Part shown: positions 14,826 through 23,606 of the stretch, piece after piece | Numbering within the stretch: the first letter of the stretch is position 1 | How the letters are laid out: each line of letters starts with the position of its first letter | Source: IMCC26077 sp964418325 | Lineage (GTDB): Bacteria; Actinomycetota; Actinomycetes; Nanopelagicales; Nanopelagicaceae | Direction: 5' to 3' | Length of the DNA stretch: 53,525 nucleotides | NCBI GenBank assembly: GCA_964418325.1 | Contig: CAYQLC010000009.1 | Location: 1 to 53,525 of the forward strand | Notes under the pieces: generated by a model | The model's input: the letters and a program-made list of their open reading frames with translations, nothing else | The model's database searches: none | Told to the model about the DNA's origin: nothing | Position numbers and translations under genes: made by a program

Positions 14826-16691
14826 ATGGTTCGCGCTCGATCAATTGCCCCTGCGATCGCAGTCTTCGCGCTGCTTGTCACTCCGACTTCTCCCGCTTTT
14901 GCTTGCGATGGTCCGTGGAGTCCAGATCCGAACAATCCTGGAGGTTGCGTTTGGACCGGTGGAAGTGGGACATACACCGGTGGCTACGGAGGCAGTGGCG
15001 GTACTTTTACGCCATACGATTCTTCTGCGTCGACCGCAACTTCGTACTCACCTGTCGCTGCACCAGTTGATACCAGTGCAACACAGATTGCCGCGTTGAA
15101 CAAACAAATTGCTGACTTACAAGCCGAGATAGCAACGCTCAGAGCCGAAATCGCAAAAAAGAGTGATGAATCCAAATCAGTTGCTGATAAGGCTGCTGCG
15201 CAGGCGAAAATTTATGAACAACAAGTCCAAGAACAGAACGCTCGACTAGCAGATGCAAATAAGAAGATTAATGAATTATCGATAGAAGCAGATTCGGCGA
15301 CGGTCGCTAAGCAAAAATTGATTGAGGCTGAGTCAAAGATTGCATCGATTGCAACTGTGGCGAAAACTGCGGCAGAGGGAGAAGAGGTCCTCGATTCAAA
15401 GGGCAACAAAGTTTCAACGGTTGTCGCCAAAGATGAGACTGGCGCAGACTTGACCGATGAAAATGGCAAAGCATTAGTTTTGCAGCCTGTACTTGGATCT
15501 TCAGGCAAGGCAGTTGTTGACGATAAAGGTGAAGTTGTTCGCGCACAGGTTGCCAAGAGTGAAGGCGGCCAGATTATCTACATTGAACGGGTCGTTCCTG
15601 GAAGTCCTGGAAAGAAGAAGGCTCCAGTCGTCCTATTAAATGTGCTCGGAAACGACGACAAAGTCCTCACTGGTCCTGACGGCAAACCACTCACTACTGC
15701 TCCAGTGTTACGTGATGGAAATTCAGTCTTCGTAGATAAAAATGGGCTACCGATAATGGTTCGTCCCGTTTTAAATAGTCTTGGTGCGCCTGTTACCGAT
15801 GGTGACAAAGTTGTCATGACGAAGCTGATTACTTTTGGCAAAGATGAACCGGTCTATGACAGTTCGGGAAGTCCAGTAATGGCCCTGCCATTGCTCGATG
15901 CAAATGGTCGAGTTGTTAAAGCAGGTAATGGCGAGATTGTCTACGTTCCACCAGTACTCAATGCGAAAGGCGTTGTCTTAAGAAATGCCGCTGGAGAACC
16001 TGTTCTCGCTGAAGCGCTTGCCGACTCGGTGGGCAGCGTGGCGCTAGCTGCTGATGGCAAACCGTTAGTCGGTCAACCGTATCTTGCAAATAATGGCCAG
16101 AAAGTTCTCTCGGGTAATGCCCCGGTATATGTCGGAGCAGTTGGCGTCCAAGCATCAACTGTCGACGGTAAACAAATAAAGAGCAGCGATGGCCTTGCTC
16201 TTCAATTTGGGTACAACGGATTACTCACCACACCTTCCGGTAAAACTATTTCAGGATCTGACGGCAGACCAGTAGTTCTCAGCTCTCGCGGAATGCTGCT
16301 TGCTCCAAATGGTGATTTCTTGCTAGATCGCGCGGGTAAACCATGTCGAATCAATGAAAATGGCCAAGTAATTGATTCGGCGAATAGAACAGTTCTCAAT
16401 CTATCGGGCAGGCCCATAGTAATTAATTCAAAAGCGACGCAATTATCGATTCGAGTGAATAAGCAGAACGTTGTGGGACCAGATGGGAAAGCAATCCGAG
16501 TTGCACTCAATGGACAACTATTCGATGTAAATGCCAATCCAATTCTGACACCAGGTGGTTCGCCGATATTTGTAGATGGCAAAAAGAAAGCGTTGGTCGA
16601 CGCTGCGGGTAAACCGGTAAAGGTTGGCGATGGAAATAAGGGCAACCAAATCGTTGGCAAGATCGGCAAAACCTCGCTCACAACAGCCTAA
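14826..16691 (+). CDS. Secreted coiled-coil protein with Gly-turn repeats
   Basis: A 621-aa protein of no family I recognise. A signal peptide (about residues 1-26, ending TSPAFA) is followed by a Gly/Ser/Thr/Tyr-rich segment with two cysteines (27 and 41). Next is a long heptad-like coiled coil (about 86-185; IAALNKQIADLQAEIATLRA). The rest, about 186-621, is at least 20 irregular copies of a short turn motif of form x-x-x-G-K/x-P/x-V/L, for example GPDGKPL, DKNGLPI, DSSGSPV, DANGRVV, NAAGEPV, GSDGRPV, DRAGKPC and DAAGKPV. Such repeats would suit a beta-solenoid or fibre. There is no C-terminal anchor. It may be a trimeric stalk or surface fibre; this is inference. Confidence 0.75.
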   Translation: MVRARSIAPAIAVFALLVTPTSPAFACDGPWSPDPNNPGGCVWTGGSGTYTGGYGGSGGTFTPYDSSASTATSYSPVAAPVDTSATQIAALNKQIADLQAEIATLRAEIAKKSDESKSVADKAAAQAKIYEQQVQEQNARLADANKKINELSIEADSATVAKQKLIEAESKIASIATVAKTAAEGEEVLDSKGNKVSTVVAKDETGADLTDENGKALVLQPVLGSSGKAVVDDKGEVVRAQVAKSEGGQIIYIERVVPGSPGKKKAPVVLLNVLGNDDKVLTGPDGKPLTTAPVLRDGNSVFVDKNGLPIMVRPVLNSLGAPVTDGDKVVMTKLITFGKDEPVYDSSGSPVMALPLLDANGRVVKAGNGEIVYVPPVLNAKGVVLRNAAGEPVLAEALADSVGSVALAADGKPLVGQPYLANNGQKVLSGNAPVYVGAVGVQASTVDGKQIKSSDGLALQFGYNGLLTTPSGKTISGSDGRPVVLSSRGMLLAPNGDFLLDRAGKPCRINENGQVIDSANRTVLNLSGRPIVINSKATQLSIRVNKQNVVGPDGKAIRVALNGQLFDVNANPILTPGGSPIFVDGKKKALVDAAGKPVKVGDGNKGNQIVGKIGKTSLTTA

Positions 16692-16711
16692 ATCGCCTAG
16701 ATTGTTGTGAG
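16677..16711 (+). terminator. Hairpin at the end of the coiled-coil/repeat gene
   Basis: CTCACAACA and TGTTGTGAG form a perfect 9-bp stem around a 17-base loop that includes the stop codon. No U tract follows, so termination is likely but not certain. Confidence 0.5.
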
Positions 16712-16764
16712 GCGTTGCGGGTGTCAGCCGGTGAGATCTATCTATTAGACTGAGCAGGCTTCAT

Positions 16765-16840
16765 GCCGACCTGGCGCAATTGGTAGCGCACCCGACTTGT
16801 AATCGGGTGGTTAGGGGTTCAAGTCCCCTGGTCGGCCCCA
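16765..16840 (+). tRNA. tRNA-Thr (anticodon TGT)
   Basis: The cloverleaf is complete. Acceptor stem GCCGACC pairs with GGTCGGC (16830-16836). The D arm is GCGC-loop-GCGC, and the anticodon stem CCCGA/TCGGG carries the loop CTTGTAA, giving anticodon TGT (reads ACA). The T arm is AGGGG-TTCAAGT-CCCCT. A CCA end is encoded at 16838-16840. A -10-like TAGACT lies at 16746-16751, 13 bases before the tRNA. Confidence 0.95.
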
Positions 16841-16873
16841 TCTCTCGCTCGAAATTCCAGAACCAGCGAGTTT

Positions 16874-16907
16874 GTTCCCAGAATCATATGGGTGGGTTCC
16901 CAGATTC
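16874..16907 (+). promoter_or_regulatory. Direct repeats upstream of the ABC importer, possible operator
   Basis: GTTCCCAGA occurs at 16874-16882 and 16896-16904, 22 bases apart (two helical turns), each continuing as (A/T)TC. They lie about 105-135 bases before the binding-protein gene. This is consistent with a regulator binding twice on one DNA face; the factor is unknown. Confidence 0.35.
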
Positions 16908-17010
16908 GTTTTAGTGGGCATGACAGCGCTAAACAGTCATTGCCTTTGGCTAATCAAAGCGAGATTATTAAGCAAGTTGTCCACGTCCCTAGAGAGGGGA
17001 GTTTGGGAAA

Positions 17011-18354
17011 ATGAAATCTAAGAAGATTTTTGCCATCGCCACACTCGCGTTTGCGCTACTGCTTAGCGCTTGCTCTTCATCATCAGATGAAACAAGCGCC
17101 GAGGGCGAGAAGGCGGCATTTCCAACAGAAGACCTAACACTCAATATTTCGTGGTGGGGTGAGCAAGAAGCTCCTGGAGCGCAGAAGTGGCTTGAAGAGA
17201 CTATTGCGCTCTATACCAAAGAACATCCAAATGTCACCATAAAGCACGTTCTGCAGACTACCGACGGTTTGATTCCATCGTTTGAGGCTGCCGCAGCTGC
17301 CCAATCTGGACCTGATATTCAATATTTCTGGGGTGGCATCTACACGCAACAGCCTGGATGGGATGGACACATCGCGCCAATCTCAGACTATTTGAGTGAA
17401 GAAGAGTTGTCTCATTACATCAACGCAAAAGTCGAAGCAGGTTTCCAAGGAAAGGTTTGGACTGCACCTTGGTATGTGAATCCATCATTCCCGCTACTTG
17501 TACGTAAGGACATTCTCGCTGACAACGGTCTATCCGTTCCAACCAACTGGGATGAACTGATGAAAGTTTGCGATGTTCTCTCGGCAAAGAAGATCACGAC
17601 GATTGCAGGTGGTGTGAAAGATGGTTGGTTCGGAGGTTGGATTTACTCCATTCTTGGTGGTCAATCTGTGCAATCACAAGCAGATGTGATCAATGCTGTA
17701 GTGGGTAACACAAAATTCACCGATCCTGAACATGCAACGTGGTGGACCAAACTTGAAGAGTCGCGTGATCGCAAGTGTTGGAACGATGACATCAACTCAC
17801 TCGAGCTTTACCAAGCGCAACAGAAGTTTGTCGATGGAAAAGCTGCGATGACTATCACTGCCGGTCCAGATGCACCTAACTTCGTAAAGAAGGCTGGCGG
17901 CGATGAGAAGGTAACCATCATGGCGATGCCAGCATGGTCAGATGGTCCGCTAGCAGGAAAGATGGGAACCACTTCGCAGACACTTGGCATCACCAAGTGG
18001 TCGAAGTATCCCCAAGTCGCTGCTGATTTCATTAAGTTCACACACACTACTGATCGTCTCAACGCTTGGTATGCCGCGACTGGTTCATTGCCAGCGGATG
18101 ATCGTTTTGATATCTCACAAGTGCAAAGCGCTTCTACCAAGGCGCTCTTTGAGGCAGCCCTTAACGGTGCTCCTTACCTAGAGAACTTCATCCCAGCACA
18201 ACTTGATGCAGATGCCGTTTTCAAGAATGTGCAGTTGATTCTCAAAGGTGAGGTAACCGCAGCAGAAGCTGCAGCCGACAAGCAAGCAATTATGGAGCGG
18301 TTACGTAAGTCTGACCGCAAACTCGTAGATAATTTCACCGCCTGGGCTAAGTGA
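17011..18354 (+). CDS. ABC sugar-binding lipoprotein (CUT1 type)
   Basis: A 447-aa extracellular solute-binding protein of the family 1 type. The lipoprotein signal peptide ends LLLSAC with lipidated Cys21, followed by a Ser/Glu-rich linker. The mature protein has the usual two-lobe signatures: LTLNISWWGEQEAPGA, a SGPDIQYFWGG ligand-side motif, VPTNWDELMKVCDVLSAKK and a TSQTLGITKWSKYPQVAADFIKF hinge region (split: TSQTLGITKWS, then AADFIKF). It captures a carbohydrate or polyol outside the membrane and delivers it to the two permeases downstream. The GTGA junction with permease 1 indicates one operon. The ligand is unknown. Confidence 0.9.
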   Translation: MKSKKIFAIATLAFALLLSACSSSSDETSAEGEKAAFPTEDLTLNISWWGEQEAPGAQKWLEETIALYTKEHPNVTIKHVLQTTDGLIPSFEAAAAAQSGPDIQYFWGGIYTQQPGWDGHIAPISDYLSEEELSHYINAKVEAGFQGKVWTAPWYVNPSFPLLVRKDILADNGLSVPTNWDELMKVCDVLSAKKITTIAGGVKDGWFGGWIYSILGGQSVQSQADVINAVVGNTKFTDPEHATWWTKLEESRDRKCWNDDINSLELYQAQQKFVDGKAAMTITAGPDAPNFVKKAGGDEKVTIMAMPAWSDGPLAGKMGTTSQTLGITKWSKYPQVAADFIKFTHTTDRLNAWYAATGSLPADDRFDISQVQSASTKALFEAALNGAPYLENFIPAQLDADAVFKNVQLILKGEVTAAEAAADKQAIMERLRKSDRKLVDNFTAWAK

Positions 18355-19274
18355 AATTAGCAAGTAGTAACCAAGCGACCGCTGGCGTCCAAAGACGTCA
18401 GCGGTCTGCTCGTTCCTCTAGTGAGGCTATTTATTGGATAGCTCCTGCAGCTCTTGTAATCCTCTTTATCTTTGGTTATTCAGTAGTTACCGTACTAATA
18501 CAATCTTTTCGTTACGACGGAGATTGGGTCGGTTTTGAAAACTTCACCATCGTCATCACAGATCCAATTTTCTTAACAGCTCTAAAACATAATGGGCTTT
18601 TACTCCTAGCGGTGCCAGTTCTCATAGCTCTAGCCTTTGTGTTGGCCGTGACGCTTTTTGAGACTCGACGTGGAATGCGTTTCTATCGATCAGCGATATT
18701 TCTACCCTATGTGCTCCCTATTCCAGTCGTCGCCGTTGTCTTTGGTCAGATTTATCAATTAAATGGCGCGCTCAATATTTTCTTACGTTCAATCGGGCTC
18801 GATAGTTTGGCGCAAGACTGGCTCGGTGATCCCGGTATCGCACTTGGAACCATGTCTTCAGTCATAATCTGGAAAGAAGTTGGTTTTGGTGTGATTTTGA
18901 TGCTAGCTCACATTATTTCACTTCCGAATGAAACATATGAGGCTGCTCGAATCGATGGCGCAGGTTTCTGGCGGACACACCTCTCCATTACTAGACCGGC
19001 AATCCTCAACACCATTGTCTTCTATGGAGTTATAGAGGCAATCACCATGGTCTCTTGGGTCTTTAATTACGTATATGTCATGTCGAATGGCCTAGGCGGT
19101 CCAGGTAACGCGACGATGGTCAGTGAGTTGTATATCTATCGCTCAGCATTCCAGAATAAAGCTCCAGAATTAGCAGCAGCCGCGGCGGTCTTTCTCTTTA
19201 TTGCAACGCTTATCTTAATGATTGCTTTCTTTAGAATTCAGCGACGCTCGATTGCAGGAACGTTTAACAAATGA
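18351..19274 (+). CDS. ABC sugar permease 1 (MalF/UgpA type)
   Basis: A 307-aa inner-membrane permease with six predicted helices. The first is near residues 27-51 (WIAPAALVILFIFGYSVVTV). The cytoplasmic EAA loop that contacts the ATPase is ETYEAARIDGAGFWRTHLSI (about residues 194-213). It begins with GTG, overlapping the binding-protein stop by four bases, and ends with an ATGA overlap into permease 2. The N-terminal extension of about 25 polar residues is typical of the family. It forms the channel together with permease 2. Confidence 0.9.
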   Translation: MKLASSNQATAGVQRRQRSARSSSEAIYWIAPAALVILFIFGYSVVTVLIQSFRYDGDWVGFENFTIVITDPIFLTALKHNGLLLLAVPVLIALAFVLAVTLFETRRGMRFYRSAIFLPYVLPIPVVAVVFGQIYQLNGALNIFLRSIGLDSLAQDWLGDPGIALGTMSSVIIWKEVGFGVILMLAHIISLPNETYEAARIDGAGFWRTHLSITRPAILNTIVFYGVIEAITMVSWVFNYVYVMSNGLGGPGNATMVSELYIYRSAFQNKAPELAAAAAVFLFIATLILMIAFFRIQRRSIAGTFNK

Positions 19275-20116
19275 GTAAGAACCACGGCGTGAAGCGATCA
19301 AAAATCGAGGCAATTTTTAGATATCTATTATTAAGTTTTGTTGCATTCACTGCGCTAGTGCCGGCCTACATCATGTTTAGTGGATCATTCAAGAGTCAGA
19401 GCGAATTCCTCAATTCTCCTTTTGGGATTCCAGATTCTCCAAGCATTGCCGGTTATCAATCTGCTTGGACCGATAACTTTCCGCAATGGCTGACAAATTC
19501 CTTCTTGATTGTTACAGGTGCTGTGATACTTACTGAGATACTTGCTGCGCTAGCCGCCTGGGGATTTGCGCGATTTCCATTTAAAGGTCGAGAGACAATT
19601 CTTGGAATCATGGTCTCACTAATGGTGGTGCCACCTGTGGTCTTACTTATTCCACTCTTCCAATTAGGCGTTGAATTGACTCTTATCTCGACGCTTCGAT
19701 TAGTCATTCTCATTTATGTGGGCCTGATGCTCCCGTTCTCGATTTATATGCTGACAAACTTCTTCAAGTCGATCCCTGAGTCAATTTTGGAGTCGGCAAG
19801 TATCGACGGTGCATCCTCATTCAAGACTTTCCGTTCGATTGTTATCCCACTTTCAGGAGCCCCCTTGGCGACCCTGGCTGTCGTAAACCTCTTGTGGGCT
19901 TGGAACGAATTGCTGCTCGCCCTGGTTTTCCTCCAAAGTAACGAGAAAAAGACGCTGATGGTCGGCATTACCGGATTCCAGAGTAGGTATAGCCTTGATA
20001 TACCAACGGTGATGGCGGGAATGTCGATTGCGACACTTCCTCTTGTCATTGCCTACCTATTTGGGCAACGATTCTTCATAGCAGGCTTAACGGCAGGTTC
20101 GACTAAGGGGGAGTAA
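19271..20116 (+). CDS. ABC sugar permease 2 (MalG/UgpE type)
   Basis: A 281-aa inner-membrane permease with six predicted helices and the EAA loop ESILESASIDGASSFKTFRS (about residues 169-188). The first helix is near 14-36 and the periplasmic segment has the family pattern NSPFGIPDSPSIAGYQSAW. It is translationally coupled on both sides, by ATGA with permease 1 and TAATG with the SDR gene. No ATP-binding subunit is encoded in the operon. A shared MsmX/UgpC-like ATPase elsewhere in the genome is expected. Confidence 0.9.
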   Translation: MSKNHGVKRSKIEAIFRYLLLSFVAFTALVPAYIMFSGSFKSQSEFLNSPFGIPDSPSIAGYQSAWTDNFPQWLTNSFLIVTGAVILTEILAALAAWGFARFPFKGRETILGIMVSLMVVPPVVLLIPLFQLGVELTLISTLRLVILIYVGLMLPFSIYMLTNFFKSIPESILESASIDGASSFKTFRSIVIPLSGAPLATLAVVNLLWAWNELLLALVFLQSNEKKTLMVGITGFQSRYSLDIPTVMAGMSIATLPLVIAYLFGQRFFIAGLTAGSTKGE

Positions 20117-20853
20117 TGGCGGGGTTATTAGCGGGAAAGCGAGCGCTAGTCACTGGCAGCGCAAGTGGAATTGGCGCGGCAATCGTTGCCGAATTCGTTG
20201 CGCAAGGTGCAACTGTTTTTGGCGTTGATAAGAATGCAAGTTCACATCAACCATCTGCACTATATGACCTCTCAGATGTCAATGGATTACCAGGATTGGT
20301 GGCAACCGCTGAGCAGGCGATAGGTGAGATCGACATTCTCGTAAATTGTGCCGGCATGGCAATTAGTGAATTGATTCCAGATCTCACATGGGAGGCTTAC
20401 GACAAGACGCTCCGAGTGAATTTGCACTCTCCAGTCTTTTTAATGAAATATCTTGGCGTGAAGATGGTTGCGCGCGGTTATGGTCGGATCGTCAATATCA
20501 CCAGTGTGCATGGTCAATACAGTGAAGAAAAAGCAATGTCTTACGATGTTTCAAAAGGTGGCCTTAATTCAGCTACCCGCACAGCAGCTCTCGAATTCGC
20601 ACCACACAATGTTTTGGTTAATGCAATCGCGCCTGGGTTCGTCGACACTCCAATGTCGTCTAATAAAGGTGTTAGTGAATTAGAATCCGAGTGGTTCAAA
20701 ACCGTATATGTTAAGTATTCCAAGATTCCACAGTTACGAGCAGCTCAACCTTGGGAGCAAGCAAAACATGTTGCCTGGTTAGCAAGTTCCGAAAACACCT
20801 ATTGCACCGGACAAGTGCTACTTGTCGATGGTGGAATGTCCGCACGTTTCTAG
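20116..20853 (+). CDS. Short-chain dehydrogenase/reductase
   Basis: A 245-aa classical SDR. The NAD(P)-binding TGSASGIGAAI is near residues 13-23, NCAGMAISEL is the NAG motif, and the catalytic set is Ser (NITSVHG) and Tyr-x3-Lys (YDVSKGG). IAPGFVDTPMS follows. The C-terminal CTGQVLLVDGGMSARF is typical of oxidoreductases acting on sugars, polyols or hydroxy acids. Translation is coupled to permease 2, so it probably oxidises the imported substrate. Cofactor preference and substrate are not determined. Confidence 0.9.
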   Translation: MAGLLAGKRALVTGSASGIGAAIVAEFVAQGATVFGVDKNASSHQPSALYDLSDVNGLPGLVATAEQAIGEIDILVNCAGMAISELIPDLTWEAYDKTLRVNLHSPVFLMKYLGVKMVARGYGRIVNITSVHGQYSEEKAMSYDVSKGGLNSATRTAALEFAPHNVLVNAIAPGFVDTPMSSNKGVSELESEWFKTVYVKYSKIPQLRAAQPWEQAKHVAWLASSENTYCTGQVLLVDGGMSARF

Positions 20854-20882
20854 ATTTACCAAACTGCTTAGATGGGAAAAAG

Positions 20883-21998
20883 ATGAAATCACTCGCAGCG
20901 TTACTTCGCACTGCAGGTCAACCAATGCCATATACCCAAACCAGGCCGTTGGAGTTAGTGGAAATTGATTTGGAGAAACCTGGCGAAGGTGAAGTGCTAG
21001 TAAAGGTGACCGCTGCAGGTATATGTCACTCAGATCTTTCGGTAGTGAATGGTTCCCGACCTCGTCCCACTCCTCTGATTGGTGGCCATGAAGGCGCTGG
21101 AATTGTTGAGGAAGTTGGTCCGGGCGTTAAGGATTTGAAGCCTGGCGATGCGGTATCAATTGTCTTCTTGCCCAGTTGTGGCGAGTGTGAGCAATGTTTA
21201 GAGGGCGTTCCCGCTTATTGCTCAGTGGGGTCGGCGGCAAATGTTAAGGGCGAGTTGATTCGTGGCGGTTCTCGAATTAGCTACAAGGGCGAGAAAATCC
21301 ATCATTACAACGGAGTCTCCTGCTATAGCCAATACATGGTTCTTGATCGCCGCTCTTTGATTCACGTCCCCTCTGATCTTCCTATTGAAATTGCGGCAAT
21401 CTTCGGATGCGCATTTCTCACTGGCGTGGGTGCGATACGCAACGGTGCAAAGGTTCCAGCGGGGGCATCAGTGGGAGTCTGGGGACTAGGTGGAGTTGGC
21501 ATGGCTGCACTTCTTGGGGCAGTTGTCGCTAAAGCATCTCCCATCATCGCTATCGATCCAGTTCCTATGAAGCGTGCACTGGCGCTCGAACTCGGCGCTG
21601 ATATCGCTATCGATCCAAAAGAAGATATCCGCGAACATATAAAAGGTGGTGTGGAATTTGCGATCGAAGCCGTCGGTAAAGCCAGCGCCCTCAAGCAGGC
21701 CTATGAGAGCACCGCGCGCGCGGGCACTACGGTCACGGTCGGCTTACCTGCCCCCGCTGATCAGCTCTCCTTTTCTGCCGTCTCACTTGTTACCGATGTG
21801 AAAACTTTGAAGGGTTCATACCTTGGCTCGGGAGATCCCCGGAGAGATATTCCAGACTTTGTTCAACTCTGGCGCGATGGAAAACTCCCTGCTGAGAAGT
21901 TGATTACAAAAACACGTCCTTTAAGTGAGGTTAACGAATCGATGGATGAACTTGATGATGCGCAACATGTGGTTCGCCAAATAGTTCAACCACACTAA
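20883..21998 (+). CDS. Zinc-dependent alcohol dehydrogenase
   Basis: A 371-aa medium-chain dehydrogenase. Catalytic zinc ligands are in AAGICHSDLSVVNG and GGHEGAGIV. The structural zinc lobe is CGECEQCLEGVPAYC, and the Rossmann dinucleotide site is VWGLGGVGMAALL. ATG 20883 is preceded by a GGGA ribosome site. An upstream in-frame start would overlap the SDR gene and add 44 residues with no family similarity. Length and motifs resemble class III or aryl/primary alcohol dehydrogenases. It follows the SDR by 29 bases, so the two may act in sequence on the imported compound. Confidence 0.9.
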   Translation: MKSLAALLRTAGQPMPYTQTRPLELVEIDLEKPGEGEVLVKVTAAGICHSDLSVVNGSRPRPTPLIGGHEGAGIVEEVGPGVKDLKPGDAVSIVFLPSCGECEQCLEGVPAYCSVGSAANVKGELIRGGSRISYKGEKIHHYNGVSCYSQYMVLDRRSLIHVPSDLPIEIAAIFGCAFLTGVGAIRNGAKVPAGASVGVWGLGGVGMAALLGAVVAKASPIIAIDPVPMKRALALELGADIAIDPKEDIREHIKGGVEFAIEAVGKASALKQAYESTARAGTTVTVGLPAPADQLSFSAVSLVTDVKTLKGSYLGSGDPRRDIPDFVQLWRDGKLPAEKLITKTRPLSEVNESMDELDDAQHVVRQIVQPH

Positions 21999-22013
21999 GA
22001 ATCGATTCCACAG

Positions 22014-22511
22014 ATGATTATCCGACAATTTGAAGAACGTGACCTACCAAAGATTCATGCGTTCTTCGACCAAATGGGAGAAGAATCAACAAAGTTCTTC
22101 AACACTAACGATGTAAATCGAAAATTTGCAGTCAAATTTCTTTCAGAGAAGAACAAATCAATCATTCGTTGGTTAGCTGAAGAGAATGATGTGATGGTGG
22201 GGTATGTCTTTTTGTGGGATATCGATACAACGTTGCCTTGGCTTGGAATTGCGGTGCATGATGGCTACAAAGGACAAGGGATTGGTAAGAAATTGATTAA
22301 GCATGCTCATGATTGGGCAGAAGATAACGGAAAAGGTGGCGTATTGTTGATAACGGCTACAGACAATACGCGTGGACAAAAACTCTATGAGGGGATGGGC
22401 TATCAGTACTACGGCGTGCACCCCTCAGGAGAACTCCTTTATATCAAGCGCTTTATCTCTTTCGAGGATCCGGAAACGGAAGGGCGCCTGCCAGTTATTC
22501 CGGGCTTTTGA
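22014..22511 (+). CDS. GNAT-family acetyltransferase
   Basis: A 165-aa protein with a GNAT fold. Motif A, the acetyl-CoA pyrophosphate loop, is IAVHDGYKGQGIGKKLIKHA (about residues 79-98). Motif B, with NTRGQKLYEGMGYQYYG, follows. The N-terminal MIIRQFEERDLPKIHAFF is typical. It lies 15 bases after the alcohol dehydrogenase gene and probably ends that operon. The acceptor substrate is unknown. Confidence 0.85.
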   Translation: MIIRQFEERDLPKIHAFFDQMGEESTKFFNTNDVNRKFAVKFLSEKNKSIIRWLAEENDVMVGYVFLWDIDTTLPWLGIAVHDGYKGQGIGKKLIKHAHDWAEDNGKGGVLLITATDNTRGQKLYEGMGYQYYGVHPSGELLYIKRFISFEDPETEGRLPVIPGF

Positions 22512-22520
22512 TGCCTGTAC

Positions 22521-22555
22521 TTATCTTTAGCAACTTCTAGCCCTATTCTTCACTT
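22521..22555 (+). promoter_or_regulatory. Possible leaderless promoter for threonine aldolase
   Basis: TATTCT at 22544-22549 is a good -10 and is followed six bases later by the ATG at 22556. A weak -35 (TTATCT, 22521-22526) lies 17 bases upstream. No Shine-Dalgarno is present. Confidence 0.4.
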
Positions 22556-23590
22556 ATGTTCATCGACCTTCGCTCAGATACTGTGACGAAACCATCAGTG
22601 GCGATGCGGGATGCGATGTCCTCGGCAGTAGTAGGTGATGATGTTTATGGCGAAGATCCAACAATCAACTCACTCGAAGAGCGAGTAGCAAGCCTTTTCG
22701 GAAAAGAAGGAGGGCTATTCACTCCCACAGGTTCAATGGCCAATCAATTAGGTATCAGGTTGCTAGTTAATCCAGGCGAAGAATTATTGGCTGAGGAAGA
22801 TGCCCATGTTGTTCGCGCTGAATTGGGGGCTGCTGCTGCACATGGTGGGATTACCACCAGAACCTGGTTTGCCGAGCGCGGTTTACTCGATGCGAGCGTT
22901 CCACTTCGAATGGCACGACCCAATGCCGGACCGTACTTAGTTTCGACCAAAGCAATTGCGGTCGAAGATACTCACAATTTTGGTGGTGGCACTGTTCAAG
23001 ATATTGAAAAAATCAAGGAGCTATACGTCGGTGCGCGCGAGATAGGTTTGGCGCTCCATTTAGATGGCGCTCGGATCTGGAATGCTCACATTGCAACAGG
23101 TACTCCACTGGCTGAGTATGGGAAATACTTCGACACGATAAGTGTCTGCCTATCAAAAGGACTTGGTGCACCCGTCGGTTCAGTCTTGCTTAGCACTGCC
23201 GAGAATATAAAAAAGGCTCGAGTGTGGCGAAAGAGATTAGGGGGTGGCATGCGACAAGTAGGTGTTCTGGGAGCTGCATGTCACTTTGCTCTTGATCATA
23301 ACGTCGCTCGATTACATGAAGATCACAAAAATGCAAAGATTCTCGCTGAAGTAATTCATAAAGCAGATGCCTCTGTAGTTAATCCCAAGCATGTTCAGAG
23401 CAACATTGTTGGATTGAATTTACGTCAGACCAAGTTTACCGCTGCAGATCTTGCGGCAGCAGTAAAGAGCGATGGCGTACTCATCAACGCCCTTGGCCCT
23501 CGATATGCCCGGCTAGTTACTCATTTAGATGTTAATGAGGAAGAAACTCGACGAGCAGCTGAGATAATTGCTTCAAAAGTAAAAAGTTAA
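22556..23590 (+). CDS. ltaE: Low-specificity L-threonine aldolase
   Basis: A 344-aa PLP-dependent fold type I enzyme that cleaves L-threonine or allo-threonine to glycine and acetaldehyde. The N-terminal DLRSDTVTKPS and VVGDDVYGEDPT are diagnostic of the family. LHLDGARIWNA contains the PLP-contacting Asp and Arg, and Lys201 in VCLSKGLGAPVGS is the expected Schiff-base lysine. GGGMRQVGVLGAA is also conserved. It is 16 bases upstream of the patatin gene and may share its transcript. Confidence 0.93.
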   Translation: MFIDLRSDTVTKPSVAMRDAMSSAVVGDDVYGEDPTINSLEERVASLFGKEGGLFTPTGSMANQLGIRLLVNPGEELLAEEDAHVVRAELGAAAAHGGITTRTWFAERGLLDASVPLRMARPNAGPYLVSTKAIAVEDTHNFGGGTVQDIEKIKELYVGAREIGLALHLDGARIWNAHIATGTPLAEYGKYFDTISVCLSKGLGAPVGSVLLSTAENIKKARVWRKRLGGGMRQVGVLGAACHFALDHNVARLHEDHKNAKILAEVIHKADASVVNPKHVQSNIVGLNLRQTKFTAADLAAAVKSDGVLINALGPRYARLVTHLDVNEEETRRAAEIIASKVKS

Positions 23591-23606
23591 TTAGGAGTGG
23601 TGCATC

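Noticed and set aside
16765..16840. tRNA-Thr as an integration site for an island
   Set aside because: No integrase and no duplicated tRNA 3' end is seen downstream; the following operon has ordinary composition.
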